Of a stretch of 64,000 nucleotides of DNA, positions 15,001-22,929 are shown one piece after another. A program made the translations under genes and the position numbers. The notes below the pieces were generated by a model that did not search any database, was not told the origin of the DNA, and worked only from the letters and a program-made list of their open reading frames with translations. This DNA is from Macrocystis pyrifera (taxonomy: Eukaryota; Sar; Phaeophyceae; Laminariales; Laminariaceae), in NCBI GenBank assembly GCA_031763025.1, contig JASSKH010000041.1, forward strand, positions 992,001-1,056,000. The letters are read 5' to 3'. The first letter of the stretch is position 1; every line of letters starts with the position of its first letter.

Positions 15001-17716
15001 CGTACCACGCCGTGTGCGAGAGGTAAGGCGCCGCCCCCGTGACAAGCTGCCTGGTGCATTGACATTGCGGACACGCGTCAAAGGCGGGCGCACTTTGTAT
15101 GGGCAGCTCTGTCAGGTCATTTTAGGCTCCCGAAGGGTCACGGGCAGGGCAGGTTCTGGGCGACTACGAAGAGGACTCAGTGAACGCACGAACGTTTCGT
15201 AAACGACAAGAAACCAATAACTGGTGTACCATGTGTTCTTTGTCTCTTTTGGAGTGGGAGGAAAAGGAGTGAAGGGTGTTAGGGGAGGACTATATACTGC
15301 AGGTTTCACGGTGCATTTATGGTTTCTCTTTGGCTGGAAGATACCAGCGTCCGGCGACCATATCGACCCTTCTGAACAACCCCACTATTTTGACCTTGAC
15401 CGTATTTTTTGCAAGTCACTTGGGGGGCTTGTCTTGAGCGACAAAGCGTAAGGCAACGCAAACTTGGTGCCTGCGTGCTCACACACCTGTGAAGGTCATC
15501 TCGACTTTCCAGCGGCTCCGAGCGCACGAGCTCGACCAGCCTCTCTGCCACGAGATCGCCATACTCCCTGCCCTCTAGAAAAAAGGAACGAGAGGTCGGA
15601 TAAACAGAGCCACGGCAGGGTGAAGACGAAAGGCAACCCTCTGCGTCGGGGACGAGCACGAGTATTGTAACAGCTCTTATGTAAAATCTACAAGCAGGCT
15701 CCTTTTTTTCTACCCCTTAGTGCTTGTTCTTGTTCGCGCGTGTGTGAGCGTGAAGGATACGTACGGAACTGGACAGGCTGCCGGTGGGTGGGAAGGGTAA
15801 GGGTGCCGGGCGCGCCGCGGCGCCTCGTCGTCGCGCGCAAGAGAGGGAGGGGTGGGGGGGTTGGGGGGGGGGGGGGTACTGCCGTGTGTACGCAAGAATC
15901 TCAAGGCTGTGGGACATCGCTATAAAAGCTCTGTGAACGCTGCCGGCGAAAGCCGCTTAGCCGCTCGAGGAACGTGAACGCTGGTTGTTTCGTGGTTCAT
16001 GCTTCGTTGAAAATGCGACTCCGGTGAATATGTACCAGATACCTAATAATTATACACTGGGGTACCCTTTTTAAGACCATCCCGTGATAATCGGCGGATC
16101 AACCTGGTCCTATCTCCCGAAAAATCTCAAAAACGGATGGTCTTACGTAAAGTGGGTACCCCACTGTACAACATAAAGCTCCCTCTGGAGCTTGTTGCCA
16201 CAGGATACATGCCAAGGGTACGCGACACGGAATCAATCTGTATCAGGCGTCTGCTGTATTTTTTACAGTGTGCAGAGTAGTCCCTTCTCCCAGCAAACCA
16301 ATGGGTTCAGTTAAGCTCGTCGATGACGCAACACGGGCCACGCGCGGAAGGAAAAACCTGATCCTCAGAAGCAAACCGGTCCCCCTTGGCCCGCTCCACC
16401 ATCAACGACAAAATCGAAACCAAGCGCGGAGAGCAAGCTCCCGAGCTCATGCATGTCCTCGCTCAGCGCGCAATACGACCGTAGCCATACAGCGCCTTAT
16501 GCTAGCACTGCATGATGATGATGTTCTCACATTAGCTCACTTCTCTGAAATTCTGTCTGTGGTCACTAAACAGACTAACAAATGCATCTCGATCGGAGAA
16601 AACAAGCACGTACCAGGAACGAAATAGTGCGCAAATATACCGCTGGTATCGTTTAATACTGGTACCTGGTATAGTGAACGTACAGCCTGCTGGAACAGTA
16701 TGCACTGACAGTACAACAATATACTGGCAGTGTATTTGTACTGGCTGAGCGCACAAGTGGAACGCACAGCAGTACAGACGGGTCCTTGGGTCCTTGGCTG
16801 ACAGTCCCGTCGACCGTACATCAGGTACAATACTCCTGTCGAGAGGCGTGCGGTGCCTCAGAGTCTCAGGAGGCAGCGGGCTCTCGGGTACCTAATGGTG
16901 AAACGCTGACGTTGAACCAAGACTGTTTCAATGGTATACGGGTGGGTGCTTGGTGCTTGAAGTACGTTTTTAAAGCATATTGCCAGGGATTGATAAGTAG
17001 TGATGTATGCTGGATGCCAGTACAGCGTACAGCAGCAGTATCAAGGGCATCGTACATTCCTCTGGTCCAAATAGAGCGGGACCAAGCTGTTGCTTTCACT
17101 GGCAAAGCTCCGGTACGTAGGTCCTCTGGATGACCATCAGCTTCCATTTTCTGTGGGGCCTTGACAAGCAATGTACAGGAAAGCAGCCAGTGTGTCTACG
17201 ACAAAGCCATGTCCATCGCTTAGCCGCCGCTGAGTTTGTCGAGCAGTCACCATAGATCACCACGTGTACCACATCACTGCTATGAAAACTGCTGTACGAG
17301 TACGAGCCCGAGAGAGGAGGAGTGGATCTCGTTGGCATTCGTGTGAGATAACCACCGCCACGGAAAGAGGCGACGCGAAAAAATGATCATGATACTTCAT
17401 GCGGAGAGGGGTTTTGCAAGGCCGCGTGCGGTTCCCATGCGAGCGCGAGGCGACAACCCCTTCAGAAAGGGGTTTCGATGGGGTGGGATGGCTCTCCCCT
17501 CTGTCTATCGTACCGCTTCGGGGCAGAGCAGAATCGTCGATTATTGGAGATTTCCGACATTTCCGACCCAAATTTAGTAAATATCTATCTCAGATATGAG
17601 CACAGTGACGAAGTTAGAGGATGGCTGACGCCCCATTATCCCGCCAGGATGGTGGACTCACCCTGTTCAAGGAGGCCAAGGAGTTTCCCGGCCTGCTTCT
17701 CTGGCGAAGGCGCCAT
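1..17716 (-). CDS. BTAF1: BTAF1/Mot1-like TBP-associated factor, N-terminal HEAT region (partial, 18 exons)
   Basis: Mot1/BTAF1 is a nuclear SWI2/SNF2 ATPase that strips TATA-binding protein from DNA; its N-terminal half is a HEAT-repeat arch that grips TBP. Eighteen exons join in phase, giving about 1,595 codons. Telling matches to the family are WQCRHGAALGAL (exon 7), LALDRFGDYSG (exon 8), MVAPVRETAAQLL followed by WQARHGGYCGLESL (exon 9), GLRDPAEDVRAAAARAV then VFDLVWEALEGLDQD (exon 10), LLSELNPILRPLVSGVKKE (exon 16) and GVVPFATRLLPVALRGMTD then EEVRGLLAGTFNRLVKAV (exons 17-18). The start is the ATG at 17,716, followed by KLLGLLEQG, matching the usual Mot1 N-terminus. The helicase half would lie left of position 1. 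Ala/Gly/Ser-rich insertions make the HEAT part longer than the roughly 1,250 residues usual in animals. One frame change sits in a G8 run in exon 13. Family identity is secure; exon edges are my inference from splice consensus and phase. Confidence 0.9.
11..60 (+). repeat. G-rich tract, (GGGA)n with G-quadruplex potential
   Basis: Long G runs followed by about six GGGA units. It lies in the intron after BTAF1 exon 18, on the non-template side as C-rich RNA sense. There are at least four G runs of three or more within 40 bases. Confidence 0.8.
346..489 (-). CDS. BTAF1: BTAF1 exon 18 (residues 1548-1595), last visible exon
   Basis: Reads VRGLLAGTFNRLVKAVALAE followed by an acidic Gly-rich tail. 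It joins exon 17 as TNEE-VRGLLAGTFNRLV, matching 'VR..A...FA.LV.LLPL' of Mot1. Donor GAG|GTATTGCG. The following exon, expected to begin the linker to the ATPase, is not visible before position 1. Confidence 0.75.
966..2094 (-). CDS. BTAF1: BTAF1 exon 17 (residues 1171-1547)
   Basis: The largest exon, 1,129 bases. It starts SAHRLAHLAAGLLSDTARPE (the helix after KKE) and ends GVRAGLVLREVVDGMGKGVV then PFATRLLPVALRGMTDTNEE, matching the last HEAT pairs before the ATPase ('VPY..LLVVPLLG.MSD....VR'). Between them are Ala/Ser/Gly-rich stretches, including two glycine runs. Donor GAG|GTGATTTCAG, phase 2 in and 0 out. Confidence 0.85.
2541..2683 (-). CDS. BTAF1: BTAF1 exon 16 (residues 1124-1170)
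   Basis: Reads AVLTKRVAAAAASTFAVTRP then LLSELNPILRPLVSGVKKEP, the strongly conserved 'LP.KLNPIIKPLM.SIK.E' block of Mot1/BTAF1. Acceptor cacaccag, donor AG|GTGATAGCG. Confidence 0.9.
3120..3524 (-). CDS. BTAF1: BTAF1 exon 15 (residues 989-1123)
   Basis: A 135-codon Ala/Thr/Arg-rich exon ending GETLVPLDRGATRQEREAVW and on to RIQAQQ. Acceptor ccttggcgagcag, donor CAG|GTGTGTGTG, phase 0 at both ends. A smaller internal intron (GTAAGC at about 3,418, acceptor ttttccag at about 3,396) cannot be excluded, since the intervening bases stay in frame. Confidence 0.6.
3890..4058 (-). CDS. BTAF1: BTAF1 exon 14 (residues 932-988)
   Basis: Reads SDDEIVGEAEKAALVAVDHV and KKVFNELEGVDKAVTTACSG then VIRALLQ. 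Preceded by a good pyrimidine tract and cgcacag; donor CAG|GTTTGTTTG. Sequence similarity is modest, but phase (2 in, 0 out) links exons 13 and 15 exactly. Confidence 0.75.
4587..5254 (-). CDS. BTAF1: BTAF1 exon 13 (residues 709-931) with an apparent frameshift
   Basis: Begins TDDHGVLRVALVNAFLGVLF, continues through a disordered Pro/Ala/Thr insertion and TFSAKLVAAEALSGLVR (the AA.LLG.L helix). After a G8 run at 4,741-4,748 the only open continuation is one base out of frame: HEVVMSEAARRAGSGWAWER then ELAFVLMEACAGRRAGMGG. Adding one G restores a single frame and makes the phases on both sides agree. This may be a homopolymer error in the assembly, a real indel or a small unseen intron. Acceptor caccaccccag, donor AG|GTAGGTGC. 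Confidence 0.75.
6010..6195 (-). CDS. BTAF1: BTAF1 exon 12 (residues 647-708)
   Basis: Reads ESTARRCEVLLKRCFGALLY then EGDDGVREHCASLWTELLKG, the 'L..LFQ.LLLE....I...S..VW..LL' helix of Mot1. Acceptor tgtgtttccag, donor CG|GTGAGATTC. Confidence 0.83.
7097..7230 (-). CDS. BTAF1: BTAF1 exon 11 (residues 603-646)
   Basis: Reads LKRLIELWEDGRARVRACAV then RSLLALTTGMIG, a HEAT helix pair equivalent to the region 'LVPRLWPFLRH....VR.AAL.TL'. Acceptor gttggtcag, donor GG|GTGAGTCCG; phase 0 in, phase 2 out. Confidence 0.8.
8016..8368 (-). CDS. BTAF1: BTAF1 exon 10 (residues 485-602)
   Basis: Encodes FLRGLVRRAAPRGLRDPAED, VRAAAARAVRLVMRRFL, a long Gly/Ser insertion and VFDLVWEALEGLDQDSACVE. The order D-DVRA-AA then D-LVWE-L--LD is that of Mot1. 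The Gly-rich insertion of about 35 residues is absent from typical family members. Confidence 0.9.
9361..9572 (-). CDS. BTAF1: BTAF1 exon 9 (residues 414-484)
   Basis: Contains MVAPVRETAAQLLAVAALQL and EEWQARHGGYCGLESL, two of the most conserved Mot1 HEAT motifs in the expected order. It ends in an acidic/Gly tail (DGDNDGGKGG). Acceptor cacccccccag, donor G|GTAAGTCTAG. Confidence 0.93.
10525..10588 (-). CDS. BTAF1: BTAF1 exon 8 (residues 393-413)
   Basis: A 64-base exon reading DAVARCVCVLALDRFGDYSG, the invariant 'LALDRFGDYVSD' block that precedes VAPVRET in Mot1. Donor CG|GTGAGGGTG, phase 1 in and phase 2 out. Confidence 0.9.
11275..11356 (-). CDS. BTAF1: BTAF1 exon 7 (residues 366-392)
   Basis: Reads LFYPAWQCRHGAALGALSIL then RAWNARR. 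This is the first WEVRHG-type HEAT signature of Mot1. Acceptor ctactgtag, donor C|GTAGGGGAG, phase 0 in and phase 1 out; C+AG then joins exon 8 as Gln. Confidence 0.85.
11817..12425 (-). CDS. BTAF1: BTAF1 exon 6 (residues 163-365, low-complexity linker)
   Basis: A 203-codon exon. Conserved anchors are LFDHLGLAYPPRV near the start and LSSRQRNRLEREAR in the middle, which matches the basic 'S.RQRNR.KR.AK' patch before the second HEAT block of Mot1. The rest is Ala, Thr, Pro and Gly rich, including a run of eight glycines. It ends at DLVTQ with donor CAG|GTGGGATAG. Several in-frame AG sites upstream make the 5' edge uncertain by about 30 bases. Confidence 0.7.
13907..14084 (-). CDS. BTAF1: BTAF1 exon 5 (residues 103-162)
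   Basis: Begins with a Lys/Pro/Gly-rich linker and ends VRLPEVLERGALLLSRGED, equivalent to the 'F.....VL..G..LLGS.G' segment of Mot1 orthologues. Acceptor ggtcggcag, donor GAT|GTGAGTGC, phase 2 in and phase 0 out. Confidence 0.75.
14532..14595 (-). CDS. BTAF1: BTAF1 exon 4 (residues 82-102)
   Basis: Reads GVVDPAAAEEVEDSSGSNTA, an acidic/Ser linker after the first HEAT repeat. Donor AG|GTGAGTCGG is strong; the acceptor (ggaag) has a weak pyrimidine tract, so the 5' edge is less sure than the phase match suggests. Confidence 0.55.
14950..15050 (-). CDS. BTAF1: BTAF1 exon 3 (residues 48-81)
   Basis: Reads QLVTGAAPYLSHTAWYARVA then AASCLESLARLEF. The W-x-x-R-V-A-A pattern is the hallmark of the first Mot1 HEAT repeat (WDTRVAA in most homologues). 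Donor G|GTGAGCGG; phase 2 in, phase 1 out. Confidence 0.8.
15487..15574 (-). CDS. BTAF1: BTAF1 exon 2 (residues 19-47)
   Basis: Reads GREYGDLVAERLVELVRSEP and on to DDLHR; acceptor ttttttctag, donor AG|GTGTGTGAG, phase 1 in and phase 2 out. It corresponds to the first HEAT helix pair (the LG...HP..L region) of Mot1 proteins. Confidence 0.7.
17662..17716 (-). CDS. BTAF1: BTAF1 exon 1 (start codon, residues 1-18)
   Basis: Encodes MAPSPEKQAGKLLGLLEQ plus one base of the next codon. The donor is G|GTGAGTCC, a near-perfect consensus. It aligns with the short N-terminal helix before the first HEAT repeat of Mot1. Translation of G+AG across the junction gives Glu and keeps exon 2 in frame. Confidence 0.7.
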
Positions 17717-20700
17717 TCTCCAGCGTGAAAACACAGGCGGCTATAGGCAATTTTCTTGAACTTTGAACATGATGGGAGTTTCCACACTATTTTAAGGCGT
17801 TCTCAAAAGAGGGCTCAAGTCAATGACGTACGTGAGAGAAGGATCTTTTGAACCTTTGAACCTTTGATCACCCTGCTTTTACCGCACACGCCACGAACGC
17901 TTACTCGTACTTCTGCTGTTGTAGTTGCCCATATAGTTACTGATTAAGTCTAGGTACAGCAGCCGGCAGCCCGTGTGAGTCGTTTCGTCCAATTGGAGCC
18001 CCCTCCGTATGGCGCAAACACTAGTGCTGCCGGAATATACAGCAATAGTGCAATGAAGCTCCAACGGCATGCGTAGCCGTGCTGCCCCCGAGATGTTCAT
18101 ATTTGGATGGAAGCATGCATTATTCTGGGGTGTTACGAACAATGGCAAAAAAAGGTACACGTGGTCACTTGGAAACTAACTACGACCAGGTATAGGTACA
18201 ATTCGGATACGAGTGAAAACATATAATTCACAGCAGCAGCAACAGCGACGAAAGAAGATAAAACTTGGGTAACGAGTTTCGTTCGTCGCCAAAGCCGCCT
18301 ATGCCGGCCCCGACCACTCCTTAGTTCCGACAACAGCAAACCTTAGCGTGTGTGGCGATCGGGGCGGTGGTGGACGGTATTAGGGTCAAGGTTAGCGTTC
18401 GTTTGGGAAAGTCATTTCGAAGAGAAACAAGTGACAACCAACCGCACACGTATTATTATTATGATCTTTTTCGACGTATCTTTACGACCAAAACGGCAGC
18501 CCTCCGCCGCTTGTTGCTGTTTTCACACTAACTCATCGCCACAACGCAATGCATGCTGTGGTCGCAGGACAAGCTCCAATAACTCTGGAGTGGAAGAAAA
18601 CTTCGGTAGAAATGAAAAACAAGCAAAGAATAACACACATGATAACCCTAGCACATCTACACCTCACACAAAAATAAAAAGTGAGGTCCGAGCGCGGCTC
18701 GTGCGTATCAGGTACATGCGGTACGCTGTACAAGTCGTCACATAAACCGAGAAGACCGTATACTAGAGGTGTGCCCCGGCGAGTACCCGTCACAAAACGA
18801 GTACTTGGATAATTCTGAAAGTGAAACCCGAACCCGTCGCGGGGGACCCGGGTTTTCAGACGAAATCAAACGGGTAAAAAACAGAAGTCGGGCAACCCGT
18901 TTTCGTTTATGGTCATCAACGGGTACCACAAGCGGGGGACACGGCGTACTACGATTTGATGTCGGAACGAGAACTATAACCATCAAACGGCAATAACAGA
19001 GCTCCAGGGATTCAATTTCATAAGAACAAGAAACTAACCAATAATACAAAACATCCAATCAGCTCGCCTTGGTTTTATGTTTTTCATGATTTTATACCAC
19101 ACAGTACCTGGCATTGTTTTGCGCAGTTGCACAACATGATAAGTATATACAAGGCGCTTCGCTAGGGAAGGAAAAGTACATCAAATTATGCGGAGCGGAT
19201 AAAGGCCCATGATAGAATACCAGTACAGTTTTTTTTTTTTTTATTGTAGTTGCAAACTGGCGACTTGATAACGCCAAGAGTCCCGCCGCCATGCTTCATT
19301 CATTGAGGAGAAAACAGCTCGGACGCCACATACGCTTCGCGTCGCGGGCGGCTCGCCCACATGCCGTACGTACGTACATACCCCAGGTATGTAGGGTACT
19401 TAATTTCTTACTTTGAGTACGAAACAACTGCTTTAAGTACGAAAAAAGAGAAAGTACAGCACGGCACAGCAGCAGCAGCACCGCAAAAACAATGAAAATG
19501 AAACCGAAAATTTCGGAAAGAGAAAAATATCCTCGTCCCATCTCATGTAATAATTTTCTGCCTGATTGGAACACCTTGCATGGGTCAAAAAAGAAAAACA
19601 TCAAACAATGGAGCTTCTCTCTCAGCCTCGTACGCCGCCCGCCCCTCATGCGACCACCTGGCCACCGATTCGGTCCGGGTTAGGCTCTCCTCCCTCTCTG
19701 CCACAGTGAGCCCCGTCACCTGCCTCGCGGGAAGCCCGGTGCTCACCGTAGCCGTCGTTCGCCAGCTCCAAAATGTTGGTGCTCAGACTGGGTGGCTCTC
19801 TCAGCCTGGTCGCAAACATAAGCACCGCTTGAATGTTACCTTGCAATCCCGTACGGCCTTATTGGTCGTGCATGCTAATCGAATTATGCAGATGGAGGCC
19901 AGACAGAGTCCATTCATGCTTCCCTTGTGTCTCGAGGCACACGCGACGCCTAGCCACGAAAACGGCGCCCGCACTCCTTGCAACCCCTCCTCTACCCGCC
20001 AGCACCTGCTGACACCCGCGACGGTGCCGCGCTCGCCCGCGGAACCGTGCTCGGAGTACACGCACGCACACGAAACGAAAGAAGAAAAAAGGAAAGAAGA
20101 ACTGAAAGTGCAGAGAGAAAAGGAGAAAACAAAGACCCGCTGGAAAGGTCCGGGCAAGTAATAAAAGGAAGCGATTTCCAAGTGGGACTCTGAGCGGCCA
20201 GGGATGTACCAACCGAGCACGCTCAGAGAGTGAGATATCTATAAATAGTTCTATGTACACGTACATAGAGAGATACATGCCGTACGAATATAGCAGCGGC
20301 GTGCTGCATATGTAGTCTATGTTTGCACGCGAAAGAGCAGATATACCCAACACGTACGACCCTGAAATGAGTTCATTCAGTTATATAGCAAGAGACAGAT
20401 TGACTTGATGTGCGCCACAGTAGGTGGCGTTCCCAGGTATCCATGTCGGGCAGGTGTCATGGCTCGAGTAAAAGAAAGGCATGCCTATGTATACGTCCGA
20501 GACACCGAAGATAGCGAAGAGATCAACACGACAGGAACGCGTATTTCAAAAAGAAAAAGAAAATCTCCATGGACAGGTCAGGGACCCCCGTTTTCTGTTG
20601 ACTTGAAAGGCTTCTAGAGATATTGTGAGGCATTCTGAGCGGGGGACATGTCAAACATACAGGTACCAGGGGACTCAAACCCGCCGAGTACCCAGGTTTT

Positions 20701-22854
20701 GGTCACCCCCAGAACCCACAGGTTTCAAGTCAAACCCGAACCCGTCACGGGTTTTCCCCATGCGGGTTTTACCCGCCGGGTACACGGGTTTCGATGATCC
20801 GGGGTACACCTCTACCGCATACTACCCAGGAAAAAATAGACAGGATGAAAAAAAAAAAAACTCGACGTCGAAAAAATCGAAAAAAGAAGTCGAAAAAAAT
20901 CAGAAGGGGAAAAGGGAAAATAGAGAAAAAAAAAAAAAAAACGATTCAAGCAAGAAAGCAAGAAATCAACAAAGGGAAACACACAAGAGAATGCGCAGAT
21001 TTTCGCAGATTGCAGGCTCGCAAGCTACGCGAGGGGTGTAGCACAGAGATAAGAACAAAAAACACAAGCATACTTACGCCGCCAGAGGAGCAAAAAAGAG
21101 ACTAACAGATAATAAAAAACGAAAACGAAAAGGAAGACGACGAAGCAAACCAAAAAAAAGACAGCAGATAGCAAAAACAAGAGAGATGCAGACAGCACAA
21201 ACGGCAGCGTCAAGCTCACCGACGACACCATTGTGCTACGATGATAATCGGCGGATTGTGCCATCTGTCCGGCAAAACTTCGCCGGAGTGTCAGGCCAGG
21301 ATCCCTGTAAGAGGACACCCATGTCACGCTTCACCTTCGCAACAATTCCGTAACTATGTTGCCATCGCAAGGAAATCTGCTCGAGAAAAAATATGTATCG
21401 TGGATACAATTTATCAGCGACCCTCGAGCACACTTCTGTTATGCTCGTGCATATCCTCTCTAGAGCGGGAGCCAATGCAGGAACTTACGTTTCCAGTGTC
21501 ATATTTAACCCCTTTGACACCACAAACACCACATAAGTAAACAATAATGAGAAACAACGGGTTCATCTCAGCGACGCAGGAACGCTGCTCCATGCTCTAC
21601 TGCGCGATTAAACTGCGACATCAAACAAACTGGCCTCTGGTGGTGTGCTTACCAGAAACAAACGCTGTTGCGGCAAACGAATATCTCTTAAGGTTGTGGA
21701 ATTCTGAATTCTTTACTCAAGTCTCACCTACACCGACGTGGTGCTCAACAGCATTTTGGAGAAACAAAGCATTGTCAAGCTTCCTCTCAACAGTCCGCGT
21801 CGACGGAACGCTATCGTAGAGATAGGGCAGTCTACTGTAGCACACAAACATGGCACCATCAGCGAAGCATGTGCACCACAACAGTAGCAGTGTGGCATTT
21901 GTCCGAAAACCATGGGAAAAGGACCGACTGACGGTGGTACTCTGCACAAAAACAACAATTCAAGACATCTCCTCATATTATACTTCGTACCATGGAGAGC
22001 CATTGCACAAGCCAGGCGTATCGAGTACATGCGCCGCGCAATTTCCCTTACTCGCAAGTTGGCATCCATGCAAAACGCTACAGGGGAGTGCAGGGGGACC
22101 TCCCCCCCGCACGCTCCCAGAACAAATAGCCCTCTCGACACATGCCCAATCAAACAATACACCTTGTACAAACCTCAAAACGCCGAGGTTCACACGATGC
22201 CCATTGCACCAAAACGGCTTCAAATCACGTCCCCGCGCTTTACCGCGAATCCCACCGCAGGGAATCGCATCGCGTCACACCTCATCAACTATTGGCCCAG
22301 CAAGGCCAGTTCATACCAGGAGACAAGCCGTCATTATCCCCTGTGGCCTAACGTTCCCCACATGGAGTACGTTCCGGACTCGTCTGCCGACCCGCTCTCC
22401 GACACCACTTTTACTCTCGCATGAATCTGCAGGCAGAGAGAAGAATCCAGCGAAGTAAGTGGTCCGGACTGTTGTTGTCAAAATGCGATAGTTACGCCTT
22501 GAGAGCCTTGAGAGCGATCATGGAACATCTTTGAAGAAAGTCGGGGGAGGGGCTCGAGGAAGCAATACAGAAAAACCACGTTCGCCGCAGTACATTTTGA
22601 ATACTTTACTGCTGCAGACAGAGCCTTTCGCCTGGGACTCACCACGAAGCCGCACGGTGCTTTCGGTCTTGGGGGAGAAGAACCCTCGTAATGACGATGC
22701 CTTTTTTCATGTGAGTGTACGACGCGTGTCTCTCGTCAACCGACTACAGCGCACACAGAAACTAAAGCACAGACATCGCCTACGTAGCGCGAGTATGCAC
22801 AGTTTGACACAAGACCATCCGCGGACGCCAACGAGCGAGAAAAATGCAAGACAA
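17717..22854. other. Intergenic spacer between BTAF1 5' end and CPT2 3' end
   Basis: I see no convincing exon. The region holds the hAT-like element at 18,764-20,814, AT-rich sequence and A-rich runs near 20,850-20,940. The BTAF1 promoter should lie just right of 17,716; no TATA box or other element is clear. Confidence 0.6.
18764..20814. mobile_element. Non-autonomous hAT-like DNA transposon with 8-bp target duplication
   Basis: The ends are inverted repeats: TAGAGGTGTGCCCCGG at 18,764-18,779 and its complement with one mismatch at 20,799-20,814. Flanks are CCGTATAC (18,756-18,763) and CCGCATAC (20,815-20,822), an 8-bp target duplication with one change. Both ends carry clustered ACCCG/CGGGT subterminal repeats, as hAT elements often do. 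No transposase motif is recognisable in the open frames inside, so it was probably mobilised in trans. Seen: ends, duplication, subterminal repeats. Family assignment to hAT is inference from end sequence and duplication length. Confidence 0.8.
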
Positions 22855-22929
22855 CTACCGGTACGAGATTGGGCGCACGAAACTGTCCATACTCCTTGAC
22901 TCTGGGATTGGGCAAAAGTCGATAACGGG
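22855..22929 (-). CDS. CPT2: CPT2 exon 18, probable terminal exon (residues 767-790)
   Basis: After a good pyrimidine tract ending ggttttag, a phase-0 frame reads PVIDFCPIPESRSMDSFVRP then ISYR and a TAG stop. There is no homology to test this variable C-terminus, and no PTS1-like tripeptide. Another downstream exon remains possible. Confidence 0.5.
   Translation of the reverse strand, partial: PVIDFCPIPESRSMDSFVRPISYR

Noticed and set aside
22622..22680. Alternative last CPT2 exon (GSSPPRPKAPCGFV with a GTGAGTCC donor)
   Set aside because: The donor is good, but the acceptor side lacks a pyrimidine tract and the frame has no stop. The exon at 22,855-22,929 fits better.
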